From assembly GCA_933207985.1 (NCBI GenBank), contig OW240916.1:132046871-132110870 (forward strand): 64,000 bases of DNA. The letters are read 5' to 3'. The notes under the pieces were generated by a model. That model was not told where the DNA came from. It did no database searches and saw only the letters and a list, made by a program, of their open reading frames with translations. Positions 1 to 12,610 of this stretch are shown here, piece after piece. This DNA comes from Pelobates cultripes (taxonomy: Eukaryota; Chordata; Amphibia; Anura; Pelobatidae). The position numbers were made by a program, and so were the translations under genes. How positions within the stretch are numbered: the stretch's first letter is position 1; the number at the start of each line of letters is the position of its first letter.

Positions 1-310
1 ATACATACATACATATACACACACTGGCACACATACACAGACACATAGGTACACACATGCAGTTACATAGAAACAGTCATACACAGACAAACACTGGCAC
101 ATACAGATAGACACAGATACACACATATAAATAAAAACAGACATACAGAGAGAAACACAGGCACAGACACACATACAGATAGAGAAACACATACAGACAG
201 ACACATTGATACAAACAAAGACACACAAACAGATACACAGACACACACTGACACATACAGATACACATATACCAACACACATACAGATACACAGACACAC
301 ATGTATAAGT
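1..310. repeat. Degenerate CA-rich microsatellite
   Basis: The stretch is built almost entirely of ACACA, CAGAC and ATACA words with irregular interruptions. Open frames across it on either strand are low-complexity Cys/Val/Ser strings typical of translated (CA)n and are not genes. Confidence 0.85.
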
Positions 311-354
311 GTGTGTTTGAGTGTGTTTGTATAGTGAATGCAGTGTATGTGCTT

Positions 355-848
355 GTATAGTGGATAATGGTGTGAGGGAAGGGGTGATGGTGGGGGGGTG
401 AAGTGAGAGGGAGCTCAGGAGGGGGGGGAGGAGGATGAGAGGGAGGGGTGATTGTGAGAGGGTGGGTGATTGTGGGGGGGGTGATTGTGAGAGGGGGGTG
501 ATTGTGTAGGGATTGTGAGAGGGAGGGAGTGATGAGTAGAGGGAAGGGGAGTGATTGTGAGGGAGGGGTGATGAGGAGAGGGAGGGTGGGTGATTGTGAG
601 AGGGAGGGGGGATGGGTGATGGTGTGGGGGCTGAAGTGAGAGGGAGCTCAGGGAGGGATGAGAGGGAGTGGGTCATAGTGAGAGGGGGTGATTGTGAGGG
701 GGGATTGTGAGAGGGAGGGAGGTGATGAGGAGAGGGAGGGGGGGGTGATGAGGGAGGGGGTGATTGGGAGGGGAGGGATTGTGAGAGGGAGGGGGGGTGA
801 TTGTGAGAGGGAGGGGGGTGATGAGAGGAGGGGGGGTGATGCAGGGGG
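355..848. repeat. G-rich purine minisatellite
   Basis: Tandem, variable units on the theme GTGATTGTGAGAGGGAGGGG repeat for about 490 bp. The plus strand is strongly purine-skewed with many runs of four to eight G, so it has G-quadruplex and triplex potential. A long Ser/Pro/Leu open frame on the minus strand is a by-product of the composition. Confidence 0.85.
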
Positions 849-1171
849 GACTTAAAAATTACCTTAAATCCCTGGTGGTCCAGTGGGGGCTGCCTGGTGG
901 TCTGGTGGGGTCCCTGGTGGTCCGGTGGCCATCATTTCTGGTCAGCTGCAGACCATGAATCTCCCGAGACCCAATCATAGCATTGCCATGGTAACCCGTG
1001 GCAACGCTCTGATTGGGCAGTGCTCGCGAAACACATGGTCTGCAGCTCTGCTCACTGCGGAGCTGCAGAACGCCGGTCTCGGCGATCGGTGCAGGAGGGG
1101 CATTGCAGTCTGCCCTGGGCACCCTCCTAGTGAGTGGCACCCGGGGCGGACCCCCCCTTAGTACGCCACTG
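849..1171 (-). mobile_element. hAT-like MITE fragment, one terminus visible
   Basis: The right edge reads, on the minus strand, CAGTGGCGTAC followed by a G run and a GC-rich body. A CAGTGGCG terminus is typical of non-autonomous hAT elements, and a similar terminus bounds the MITE near 55.9-56.06 kb. The body contains GTTGCC/GGTAACC-like palindromic words. The left end merges into the G-rich minisatellite, so no target duplication could be confirmed. Assignment is inferred from the terminus only. Confidence 0.45.
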
Positions 1172-2440
1172 ATTCCTGTTACCTATTACCTGTTGAGTCA
1201 AAAAGATTTAGACTAAGGAGTCCCACATTCATGGTCATAGCCCTCTCCCAGCCCCCTCCTAATGACATGCATGTGGTAATTCCAACGTTTAATATAAAAT
1301 GAACTAATCTCAACCATAAAATTAACATAGTTATGTTTTCTTAAAACAACATTTTAAAAAGCCTAGAATTTTAACTAAATTAAAGTTGGTTCTAAGTAGA
1401 CTGGAAGACTGTCAGTGTAACCAGAAACCTGTCGTATTGAAATACATTTTCACCCTCAGCCTGGCTTCATCGGGGTTAGTGATACCAATATTAGGGAGAG
1501 GCATTTTTTTGGTTAATCCAACTTTAACATTGTTCTCACCCCCATACTTTAGCTTTGCCTTCCATTAACTTTCCTCAAACCTCATGGAACACAATTATAC
1601 AGCAATATTGAACGATCACATTAAAGTAATTAAAAATTTTCACAGCGATAATAATATGTATATATTTTCTCAGCAATGTTCATATCATAATGAAATCCAT
1701 TTTAACCCCTTAGTGACATTAGGGCATGCTACACCGTCCTACAAAAGGAGGTGCTTTTACATTGTAGGGCAGCATAACATGCCCTAACGATCGGCATCCC
1801 CCCGGCCTGCATACTCATCCTCTGCGGCTATCGGGGGGTCTGCCTGACAACCGAGTCAGCAAATCCCGCCCATCAGTGATAACACTGTGATCACATGATT
1901 CGGATCAACTTGATTGGCAGGTTCACTTCATTTTATTTTTCATTCTTACATTTTTTAGATTTAATCATATTTAATAATACTGTATTATTAATATATTATT
2001 ATATATCAGAGGAACTGCCTGACAACCCTGGCAGAAATACCATTGTCTATATTTGAACTTGTAACTTTCCTAAACAGAAATATGCAAGAAAATGTACAGT
2101 GATGATGATATCAACAGTGAATGATCAGTTTTTGTGTAAAGAATGCAGAAAACAATATGAACACTAACTTTGATCAGGGTTTGTGACTAAGTGGCTACTA
2201 AAAAATGTACATACCCCATTTTGAATCCCCTGGGTTGTCTACTTTTGCAAATGGTGTGCCAAGATGGGGATACAAAGATGTTTGTTTTATTGCAGTAAAT
2301 GCTAACAGTATTATGACGTTAACAGTTAAAATACCATGCAGAACTTCGTTAAATCACTTCTATTTCTGTTTATGCAGCCTTAGCCACACGTCCCCTGGTT
2401 GTGACTCACACATGAAAACAAAATGGCTTCATATTCAATT
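1172..2440. other. No gene seen; contains a stem-loop repeat
   Basis: The sequence is AT-rich with no credible coding region. A stem-loop with arms TTAGGGCATG (1719-1728) and CATGCCCTAA (1778-1787) is preceded by CCCCTTAGTGACA and looks like a small decayed DNA transposon. The stretch 2195-2340 has the low-complexity texture of an old interspersed repeat. Nothing else could be assigned. Confidence 0.4.
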
Positions 2441-2442
2441 AA

Positions 2443-2580
2443 TATTATTATTTTATTATTTATAAAGCGCCAAAAAACCCATAGCGCCGTGCAGTGGGAG
2501 GACTTACAGACACGTAATTGTAACCAACCAAGTTGGACGCACTGGAAAAGAGGGATTGAGGGTCCTGCTCAGTGAGTTTA
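2443..2580 (-). mobile_element. Retroposon 3' tail, GCGCTNTATAAAT-(TAA)n type
   Basis: Read on the minus strand, a body containing GTCCAACTTGGTTGG leads into a GCGCT...GGCGCTTTATAAAT motif and ends in a TAA-rich tail. The same arrangement occurs near 27,351, 40,715 and 59,632, all in the same orientation. It matches the 3' end of an L2/CR1-type LINE or a SINE mobilised by one. The 40.7-kb copy still encodes the C-terminus of a LINE protein, which supports the LINE reading. Confidence 0.6.
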
Positions 2581-2609
2581 CATCAATCAGATGTAACTTA
2601 CTTTAAATG

Positions 2610-2939
2610 TATATATCTCCTGTTTTGTAAATTGAACTTTAATCACATGCAAGATGCTCATGCAAGGTCTAGCAAACTAGTAACAGTGCAAGAGAAAACA
2701 TTTTCTAAATAAAACAGCATTTCCAATAAAGGAAGTGTAAACATTAGATCTTACATTACAGGAAGTGTTTATGAAGGCTGTGCATGTTAATTGCAGGTAG
2801 GTGTGACTTGTGGCTGCATAAAAAAGTGATTTAGATCCTAAATGGCATAGAATTGAGCAGTGAGATTTCCAGGGCATAATCTATACAGCAAAACCGCTTC
2901 AATAAACACAAGTTGTTGGTAACTATAGTGTCCCTTTAA
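2610..2939 (-). mobile_element. Truncated T2/Kolobok-type MITE
   Basis: The right edge reads ACTATAGTGTCCCTTTAA, the inverted TTAAAGGGA terminus of T2-type MITEs. About 90 bp upstream of it match the corresponding part of the complete copy at 27,634-28,057, including GAATTGAGCAGTGAG and ACCRCTTCAATAA words. The left terminus is missing. Confidence 0.65.
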
Positions 2940-5345
2940 GGGATAAATCTATAAAATGACATAAAAAAATGCACCTTATCTCTCACAGCCATAATAAACA
3001 ACAATATTAAAGGACATATTATTTATTTAACAACCATATTTAATGCACATAGAGTTTGCGATGATTTACACAGCAATCTCAGATACATTCCCATCTAATA
3101 AATACCTCTTGCTATAACTGTAAGGCTTCTATCCAACAAAGCTCACTCATTCTGCCCTAAGTACTGATATATCAAGTCTTTGATTTTATAGTACCTGCCA
3201 TTATTTATGTAGACATTATGAGATACACTGTATTTCTAGCAACAGTGCTACTGAGTACAAACCCATACTCTGATTATCCCTTTACTTACCAGAGCCTGTC
3301 TGTACAATATGAGACTTAGATTATTCCTCTTTCTTACACTCTATTTTCCTAAATTGTAATGCTTTACTTTAAACATTAAAACACTTCATTTTTATAGATG
3401 TTGGCATTGCAATAGATGTTATATTTATTTCAGTACTGCAGTCTTACTAGTAACTGTTCACATTGCATTAATATTCAAAGTTCAAAGGCTATGTTTAATC
3501 CATCCAAAACTACTAATTTCACTTTTTTTTAAAAAACGATTTCTCTCTGTTATTGGTAACTTTTCTTTTATCACAATCTCCCCCCATAATATAATTTTAC
3601 CGTCCATATATCCTTAAAATTAAAATGTTGTTGAAATCCTGCAAAATGGGTAGTTGCCCCTACTACCCTTTTATTATGTTCTACACGTGTTCTCTCTTAC
3701 TATTGTGTTTAATTGTTTATGTGCTTCTAGTTTTAAAATAATATATTAGACATTATTTTTCGTTACAGTCTTTTGTGCTACACATTCCCCACATCTGTAA
3801 AAAAAAAAAAAAAAAACACCAAAAAACTTTCATATTGGTTAAACATATTTTGTCTTATGTAATACAGGTAACTTTCTGAGGGCTAGATAAAACAATTTAT
3901 TTTAGGTACCCCTAAATATACCTCTCAGTTCTAGGTAACATCGAATTGATAGTTTGATCAATCTTTGGAATAGACCATCTTTTTTATAAGCTATCATTTT
4001 TTGTTTCCTTACAAAAAAAACCTAAATAAAAACGTATTTACAAAAAAAAAAAAAATGAATTATGGAGTTTTTTACTTTAACTTATTTTCTCTTTTTATAC
4101 ATATCAAACACTCTTCTATATTTATTATCTTGTATATTCAAAAGCTTGGTATTTGCATATTTGCAACTGCTAAATGCAGATAACACTAGAATTGTAACAT
4201 AACTGTCATGCTTGAAAGTGAGTATAAATTATGTCACACACGATAATTTTGTGTTATTTCTATACAGTACATTATCAGTGACAACATTTCTAAACAATAG
4301 TTGGATTACTTTTTTTCTTGCATACTTGCCAACTGTGTTGATTTTTACGGAACTCTCCAGAATGTTGGCCTCCTGTCCTACTCCATTATTGTCCCACAAC
4401 TCTGTTCCACATTTTACAAATGTCATTGTAAAAATCATATTGGACAACTGGCATTAAAAAAAATTACATCAATACAAGCTCGGGGCTTATTTTCTATATT
4501 TATTGTTAACTTTTAACTAACCAGCAGCTACCCAGTAAAGTATCTTTCACTATTCTCAGCGAGTAGTGGCTGTTTAGCAGCTACAAAATGTCACCAGCGG
4601 CTACAGGACAGTATGAGCCGACGCTGTTTAAAGTCAGTCGCTAAGTATTTCTAACGGCTCCCATTATTATGGCCAACAAACTTGCAAACCGCTTGCTTTA
4701 TTGTTTTGCTGCAAAGGGTCCTAGACATTTTCTTCAGCTACGAGCGTAACTGGAGCCCTAATATCTTTTTTTACGTGTTATGCTTTTTTCTGTGTATATA
4801 CATGTTATTCTTTCACCTTTTTTTTTCTTCCTTGCACTGTCTCAGACAGTTCTCGTTTTCTCTAGCTGTTAGTGCGCAAAAGAAAATCTATAAATCTTAG
4901 CTGAACAAGCAGCCTAAGGTCTTTCACTTCATCTCTTTTAATTGCACCCAAAGACGACTGTCATGTTGAGGGGACAAGATCAAGTGATCACTTTTCATCT
5001 ATACTTGTCTGCTTGTTAAGAAAGTAATATCATATTACACCATTTATCCTTCAAGCATTCAGCTCTTCTTCACTGGCCTGCCCTGTCCTAGTTTTAAACT
5101 AGTTTTGCTGCCTCTCTTTAAAGTCTACAAGTTCTCCACTTTAGTGAATGATTTAAGTCAATTGTCAAACAGTCATGACTAACATAATTAACAATTCTGT
5201 GTGTCAAGTATAGGAATGCTAATGCCCTGGCAACAAGCTATGTAGCCTATAGCAACATTTAACTGCTTCAGATTCTGCTTCTAAAGAATTACAGCATTTT
5301 AAAGTGATAGAATACTTTTCTGGCAAGGGTATTACATCAGTAATT
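2940..5345. other. Unique AT-rich sequence, no gene seen
   Basis: Poly-A and poly-T tracts, no open frame above about 80 codons and no recognisable repeat ends. Around 4,316-4,400 and 4,540-4,640 there are fragments with the texture of old interspersed repeats, not classifiable by eye. Confidence 0.4.
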
Positions 5346-5367
5346 TGCATTAATATTGATATGAGTT

Positions 5368-5445
5368 GGATGGAAGGAGGGAGGTCGGGGAGGAAGGAAT
5401 TAAGGAAGGTAGGAATGAAGGCAAAGAAGGATGGAAGGATATAGG
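5368..5445. repeat. GGAA-rich simple repeat
   Basis: Irregular GGAAGG/GGAAT/AAGG tandem words on the plus strand, polypurine. Confidence 0.7.
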
Positions 5446-5894
5446 ATATATGTTAATATATTGGAATAAAATAAGAGTTGAAATACTTGTTTGTCTGCAT
5501 TTGATAACTGTTTGAAGATCGCGTAACAGCAAATCATTTGGTTCGCAAACTCACAATGAGGGTTTAAACAATGTTTTAACTGTGTAATCGTTGGTATAGG
5601 GCGTGTTTGTTATTTGATCCTACCTATTGTAAGGGAGCTGTAACTGCTCCGTCCTGTTATAAAAGTCAGTTTAACGTACACCTGTCATAGTATAATCCTA
5701 TACTTAATATAAACGCAATGCTAATAAATATTTATATAGACATATATATATTTATATCACACATTATTGATATATACATGTATACTCACTACTCACTTAG
5801 ATTGAGTCATTGCCCATTTACATAGGGCATATGTTAGTCCTCCTCTTAGACTAGCATTCTATTTGGCACCTGATTGACATAGGGCTGCGTTTTG

Positions 5895-6076
5895 CCCATC
5901 TATGCAGAACCGCATCCAGGAAGTCCCTTTAGTGGCCATCCGAGTGACAACCACAAAAGTTGATGTTTGGCAGCAATGTAAACAAAACCTTTCTCAGAGA
6001 AGTTAGTGTTTACAGTGTTGAACCTGCAGGTACATGAAGCTGTAGTGGTGTTGGTGCTTAAAGTGTCCCTTAGCAT
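5895..6076 (-). mobile_element. T2/Kolobok-like MITE fragment
   Basis: Contains the words CAATGTAAAC, TCTCAGAGAAG and TAGTGTTTACA, which recur in other T2-like copies in the window. It ends with GTGCTTAAAGTGTCCCTTAG, a decayed inverted TTAAAGGGACA terminus. Confidence 0.5.
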
Positions 6077-8345
6077 TACCTTTTTGGGACAAGCCTGGGT
6101 TATAAAATCTTTGCTTTGCATCTGCAGTTAGGTTGTAAGACTTGCAATCACAGAAACTTCTCTTTGAAAAATGTTTTTATCCAATTATATATGATCTTTC
6201 CCATTCACTCATATCACAGTGAACAGTTTAGGCATAAATCCATTTCTCTCTTTTAAAATGACATATTCTAAAACGTATTCAATAAAATCAGGTATAAAGT
6301 TCACTGCTCCAGTACTAAGGAAATTGGAAAGTAGGAAGGCTCTCTTTGGAATCAGCTGTTCTGATATATTAATGTTCTCTGAATTCCTTCTGTCTGCTTG
6401 GATCAAGCTAGTTAGCTTACAGGATACTTTTATTTAATGAATTCTGTGTGGCAAAAAAATGAAAATCCGTGTCCGTGCTTACTTTTAATAATCACAGGCT
6501 AAATGTGTTAACCTTTTGATTGCCGCAGGACAGACCAGTCTGCAACAGTTATGAGTGTTACATGTTTAAGATGACATGTAGATGACATCTAGTTCCACAA
6601 TCTAATATCAAGTATATGGAAATATGATCCTGATCAATTTTATTTATTTAATCATTTTATTTATACTATTTTATTTTGCATTATGTTTTCAACATTTTCA
6701 ACATTTGAGGAAACCTGTCCCAATTTTTGTTTTATTTTGCAAAAACTAATAACGTGTAATTGACATAATATAACTGTTAAAGCTTTTTTGAATTGTATAG
6801 TTTTTTTTTATTTTGAATTATTAGCATCTGTGTCATGAAACCTACATACACTGGGTTACAAGATGAATGTATTTTGCACATTTAATGTCTGTATCTTTTC
6901 TCTTTGTCATTTTTGGAAAAAAAAGTATTTTTACTGACATCGCCACAGCCATGCTCTTGCACACCCCAAAGTCCCATATCCTCGGTTGACCTTGGCTGTT
7001 TTCTAGGTTTAATTTTTTTTTTAGGGTTTATTCACTAAGCATCGAGATATTGCATATTAACTTTCAACAACAGACTTGCAAAGCTTAGCCAAAACTGCAC
7101 AAGTTTAAAAAAAAAAAAAAAAAAAGCAAAAAAAAAAAAAAAAACCTCTTGCTCATTTGGGGAATTTTTGATATAAACCATAGCCTGTAAAGGTTTCCAA
7201 GCTCAGGATCATGAAGCTAAAATTCAAAACCTAATTGGAGATCATAAGGGGTTACAACCAAGATACAAGTGAAATAATATTAACAGCATCAAGGTATAAG
7301 CAGTAAAATGTCAAGGGAAACATTGGGGTCTTTTCACTAAAAATATGTTCCGATGACTGGACAAATGATGTTCACAATTTTGGCAAAAATCCCCTATTAG
7401 AGACTCCAAAATGGCAGAATTAGAGCCAATATTTAGGCTTTATTTATGTGAGTTGGCATTTTTATGAGTGTTGTAGAAATTATATTTTCTTGATCCAGAT
7501 TGTCTACACTATTATTTGTTTTGTATAATTTTGTTTTTGAGGTTCTCCAACACTTCAAGGTAGATTAAGCCTGTAGTTAAGTATTTATGTGTGAGATACA
7601 AGTTTTTCCACTGATACACAGTGACACTTTTGTACCAATTCAACACTGCATTCTGGTTATATACACCATTAAATTGCACTTTATCAGTTGTGAATATATA
7701 ATAATTTATGTATATACTTCACATGCATTTACACTTAAGTGTTTTTTGCATGTGCTTTATTGCTTTACTTTAACTGTGAAAGTAAGAGAATTTGCATGTA
7801 TTTTACAATAAGCACAGTTTTTAACGGGTGATTTCTAAAGACTATTTTATAGTAAATTACACCTTGATTGTAATTTTGTTAAAGTGCTTTTGCTATTATT
7901 TTTTTCATTTGACAGAGGGACAAATGCATTTTTAATATCTAATATAGGCTTCGATTTATTATAATTTTTTTGGATAAGCTTTATAAATTATTTAATATTT
8001 TTTTATATAATTTGAAACTAAAAACATTTTGAAAAAGATTTTCATATCCATTTTTTTATATCTATGGATATATGTTTGTATATACTATATATTTTTTAAA
8101 TATTTTACTAATTTGAAAAAAATGTTTTCACAGTTTAACCAAAATTATTAATTCATATGAAAACCTTTTCCAAATACAGTTTATACACATTATTTAATCT
8201 TCATTTAAAATATGAATCTACTGCTGATTGTGCAAAAATAATGTGTTGCCTAGTTTTTTATTGTTCTTCTACTTACATTGTTGTTTATTTGTTTCATATT
8301 TTATTTTGCAGGGTTTTTAAAATTGTGGGGTTATAATATATAATG
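6077..8345. other. Unique AT-rich sequence, no gene seen
   Basis: Strongly AT-rich with A tracts at 7107-7145. No exon-like open frame and no terminal-repeat signature found. Confidence 0.4.
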
Positions 8346-8347
8346 TA

Positions 8348-8428
8348 TAATTATATAATAATAATAATAATAGTAATAATAATAATAATATTATTAATAA
8401 TAATAATAATAATAATATAATAATATAG
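8348..8428. repeat. (TAA)n microsatellite
   Basis: Interrupted AATAAT/TAATAA tandem repeat of about 80 bp. Confidence 0.85.
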
Positions 8429-8429
8429 T

Positions 8430-10190
8430 GATGATTTTGCCAGTGTAGTGATGTTTTGTTTGACAATATTTATTTCAGTTTTGCCTTAAGATTGGTAAAA
8501 GATAATTAACAAATAGAAAGTATTGATACGAGATACAGGAAAAATAGAAATATCAAAAGTAAAGGATCAGGGTCGACTGAGGTATATTATTGTGGGAGGA
8601 AAATTGCCTGCAAGAACAACCTCAACCAGATCCTGAACCAGGAAATTGTGTGTGAATTAAGTTAAAGGAGAGATAATCTTTCTTTTATTTTTTGGAACAA
8701 AATGTGTTTTGGTTATTTTTGAGTTTAAGATGACTGTGAGATCAGTTACGGTTAAAAAATATATATATATATTTTTTTGCATTAACAAATGCAGGCTGGC
8801 ATTTTAATATACATTGCCAAAATTCTTATGTTTCACAGGCAAAAACATTGGCACTGGATTTTAAGAAAGACTTTCACATGAATTATATATCCATAGCACT
8901 CCCAAAGGACTAAATTAAAGGTTGTGCTCCACCAGTAAATGTCAAACAACTGAAATCATTGTCAATCAAAGTATTCTACCACTCTCGTTGACCTTTTTGG
9001 GAAAGTGTTGGTCATAAACCAATGGTGGATCATGTCCCAACATTTTGAAGGAATGACACCAGTGTAGTTAGGCCACAAATATATGTGCTTTGTTACTAGC
9101 AGGAGGAATTCAGCTCTGATCTCGGAAGGGCTGGAGTTGGAAGTAATGATTCATAAACTCATAAGTTATGTTTTCGTGGGAAAGAGTTGAGGTTAGCCAC
9201 TTCTGTTAGTTAAAACGCTTGTTAATGGACTTCAAATAAATTCCATTGAAAAGTGATCAAATGTATTCTTCATTATGATGTTCATGAGTGGTAAATCATT
9301 CTACATCAAGACTGAAGTGTATGAAACTGCCTTTAAACTTTAAGGCAACTATGAAATCACTGATGTTTTAGGGCATTATGCAATGTTTATGAAAGGTTCA
9401 AAAGGGTATATATAAATAAGACTTGTGTGAAAGTAAAGCATGATGCAATTGCCATATTTTACTATACTCGATAGAACCTTTATAGAAAATGGAATATCAA
9501 CATGTTGGAGTGCATCTTGTTTAAATGTATTCTTTAGCCTTAAAACTAAATTCTACCAAATTGACAAGAGTAATTTACTGTGGCCTAGCATGAAAGTCTC
9601 ATGAGATCTGTAATTGTGTTGACACAGATCTTGCTTCCCCTGATCGCTTTCTTGGCTCTACTCAAGCAACGACTGAATAGTCTATTCCAGTGTACAATGT
9701 CCTGTCATATCTTGACGTTAATAGTTGTTCGACCATTAAACTAGCAGAGACAGAATGTTATTGGAGCCTGTGATAGTTCAACTTTTTCCTGCTGTGTGCC
9801 TATAGTTAACTTAACTTAAGAAGTAAAGATCCAATGCAAGAAACATATAGGATTTCTTTTTTTTTTTTTAATGAATGGTTTAAGTTATATTACAGACAAA
9901 TTTGTAAGATTTTTTTTGAATTAAAGCCATGCTTTTCCCATAATACCCTGTGCCATTTTATATTTGCAGTTTATGTAATATTGAAACAAGATAGTCTTGG
10001 GTTCACATGATCTGCAAACCTTTGCATGGCAGAAAGTATTGGTACATTATTCTAAAACATAGCGGCACTGTTTGGCTTGCATGACAGACATAAGTATATT
10101 TAAAATTTTTCTGCTGGATATTTTACTTGCTAAACTCTTCAATAGTGCATGATTACAGGAAATCCATATTGCTTTTAAGGTAATACGCAA
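8430..10190. other. Unique sequence, no gene seen
   Basis: No convincing coding potential and no recognisable element termini across about 1.7 kb. Confidence 0.4.
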
Positions 10191-10194
10191 ACAC

Positions 10195-10424
10195 CATAAT
10201 CATTACAGCCCTTTATAGAGATTGTCGTACCAGGAGTGCCCTGACATTTTTCACTATAAAATGTCAAAAATTCTAGCATAGATTGACAAATTGTTGGGTT
10301 CTGTTGTGCATGCCTGTGTTCTGCAGGAGAAACCCAATGTCTCTTTAGAGCAAAATTAACCAATGCAGGACTGCAATTGTTGGCTGACAATGCTCAAGCT
10401 ATGGTGCTTAGAGTGTTCCTTTAA
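10195..10424 (-). mobile_element. T2/Kolobok-like MITE fragment
   Basis: The right end reads TATGGTGCTTAGAGTGTTCCTTTAA, matching the inverted TTAAAGGAACACT terminus of T2-type MITEs with the TTAA target at 10,421-10,424. The opposite terminus could not be found. Confidence 0.5.
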
Positions 10425-10665
10425 TCAGGAGAATCTGAGCTCATTTATTTTTGCAACTTATAATTATTTACATGAAAACAAAATAATCATACAGAAATAT
10501 ACATACATTAATTATTTATGATTTATTATGCTAATTTTCATTCCATGAAAATACATAATCCATACAGAAATATACACACATTCATTATTTATTTATTATT
10601 AGGGCAATTGTTATGCTAATTTGTTTGTGCTGTCTTTTATTCTATAGTTTCTGTAATGTATTATT

Positions 10666-10745
10666 TTAACCCCTTAAGGACCAGACTTCTGGAATAAAAG
10701 GGAATCATGACATGTCACACATGTCATGTGTCCTTAAGGGGTTAA
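10666..10745. mobile_element. 80-bp palindromic MITE with TTAA ends
   Basis: The arms TTAACCCCTTAAGGAC and GTCCTTAAGGGGTTAA are inverted copies of each other. The interior holds a second hairpin around CATGACATGT/ACATGTCATG. It is bounded by TTAA on both sides, consistent with a TTAA-targeting (Kolobok or piggyBac) MITE reduced to its termini. Confidence 0.75.
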
Positions 10746-11311
10746 AGGACTTCTCCAGTCCCACTCTTAGCTACTACCTTTAACATTAAAGCGTCCCTCT
10801 TTATCTAGCTGCAATATTGGGGTATACACATTTGCAAATTTCTGGACACATATAAATGCTAAATATTTTCACTTGCATAAACAGGCATGTTACATAAAAT
10901 TAAACACAATGTAATATGTGATTTTAATGTAATTTTGTTGTGGTCACTCCAGTGTCATACTATTGTGTTAAATTAGTTTTTATTTTGATAGTATAGCAAA
11001 TGCAAACATAGAGCAAGATGTAACGTGAGGCACCTGGTCACCTATGCAGAGGCTCATTGGTCAAATTCGATAAACATATTAGATTTCAGAACAGTGCTTA
11101 CATAGGCAATGGCAAACAATTTGTAACGTATGAGATGAATTGAAGCTTATCGTGGTGGCACATCTGTGCCATATATCAAGGTGTCATAAAAGGCAAATTG
11201 TAGCTTTCATAGAGAGTCATGGAATGAAGATGATAAATGTTATATATTAGAATACTGTGCTTAAATAGGCGGTGATGGTCAATTCATAGCATCGGGGTGT
11301 CCGGTAAACGT

Positions 11312-11319
11312 GTGGTAAC
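11312..11319. repeat. Left 8-bp target duplication of composite hAT
   Basis: GTGGTAAC directly precedes the CAGGGCCGGACTGG terminus. The identical octamer follows the opposite terminus at 19,103-19,110. Confidence 0.75.
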
Positions 11320-11525
11320 CAGGGCCGGACTGGGAATTAAAAGCAGCCCTGGAAAAAAAATATTTACCAGCCCCATAATGCATCGTGCCAGCATAGTGTG
11401 CAGATACAGAGTTAGAACAGATAACTTAAAATTAAAAAGTACTTCAACGTAAAAAGCGCACTCATAGGCTTCAAAATAAACAAAAGTGCAGATTTATTTT
11501 AAGCAGACGTGCCTTTGCATGTAAT

Positions 11526-11588
11526 CAATGTTTCAGTCCAACTACCTTGACATATTAAGGAAAGCTTGTTAATGGGACTGAAATGGTG
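11526..11588. repeat. Hairpin repeat, CAATGTTTCAGTCC family
   Basis: The left arm CAATGTTTCAGTCC is partly complementary to GGACTGAAATGG downstream, around a loop containing AAGGAAAGCTTGTTAA. It has the same plan as the hairpins at 21,478, 23,637 and 30,183. Confidence 0.5.
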
Positions 11589-12059
11589 AATGTATGTAGG
11601 GCACAACTGAAAAAAATGTTTATTTTGAAGTCCTGTGGGTGTGCTCTTCACTTTAAATATGTTATTGTGCTGGAGTATGCACCTAGCAACAAGACTGGGC
11701 CAATATCTGCTCATTAAATATGGTACATATTAATGAAATATCGCTGTGTATTATGCATTTATAAATGTACATTAATATGTGTAAATATAATAGAGATATA
11801 AAACTAATACACACATTAATATACATGTCATATGCTAATGGCGGATCCAGAGCCTGAGCCTGAGAGGGGCACTTGTAGATTATTTAAAGAAATATTCCAT
11901 GCACAATAACCACTACTCCTCTGTGTAGTGGTTATGGTGCCAGGAGCGTCGGCACCCCCTCCCAGAGTAAGTCGTCAAACCGTTTAAGAACAGTTTGACA
12001 CCTTACCTGGAGTCTGCTCGGATATGGGGCTGTAGTAGGGTATAGGAGCAGTGGTGCAA

Positions 12060-12108
12060 TGTGTGTGAAAGGTTCAGTGTGTGGGTGGGCAGTGTGTAAA
12101 TGTGTATG

Positions 12109-12139
<31 letters not shown>

Positions 12140-12190
12140 GGCAGTGTGTGAATGTGTATGGTGTGTGTGTGGGGCAGTGTGTGTATGGGG
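12060..12190. repeat. GT microsatellite
   Basis: (GT)n with interspersed GGGGCAGTGTGTGAATGTGTATG words, inside the hAT unit. Confidence 0.8.
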
Positions 12191-12259
12191 CTAGAGTTCA
12201 CTCCTACCACTGGGACCACCAGGAAGTGGTGAGAGTGAACTCTAGCCCGTAGCTCTGCC

Positions 12260-12500
12260 TCTTTCTTCCCCTCCCCTTGTGTGTCTCTCTCTCATTTCTC
12301 CCTCTTTGTCTCTCTCTTCCCCCTCTGCCTCTTTCACCCCTTTCCCTGTGTCTCTTCCTCCCCATCTCTCTCCCTCCCCCCTTTCCCTGTGTCTCTCCCC
12401 TCCTCCCCCCTTTCCCTGTGTCTCTCCCCCCTCCTCCCCATCTATCTCCCCCTCCTTTCCCTGTGTCTCACCCCTTCCTCCCCATCTCTCTCCCTCCCCA
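12260..12500. repeat. CT-rich minisatellite
   Basis: Repeats of TTTCCCTGTGTCTCTCCCC with CCTCCCCATCTCTCTCCC. Overlapping open frames in several registers are low-complexity artefacts. Confidence 0.75.
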
Positions 12501-12610
12501 GTGAGCCACTGTAAATTAAGGGCAGAGGGCACTTGCACTGCGGTAAAGATGGGGCTGGGCAGGAGGAGAGTGCAGTGCAATCAGTGCACTCCCCTCCTGT
12601 GGGTCACCAG

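Noticed and set aside
77..676. 199-codon minus-strand open frame
   Set aside because: Lies wholly in CA- and G-rich tandem repeats; the product is low-complexity Ser/Pro/Leu and Cys/Val strings with no domain.
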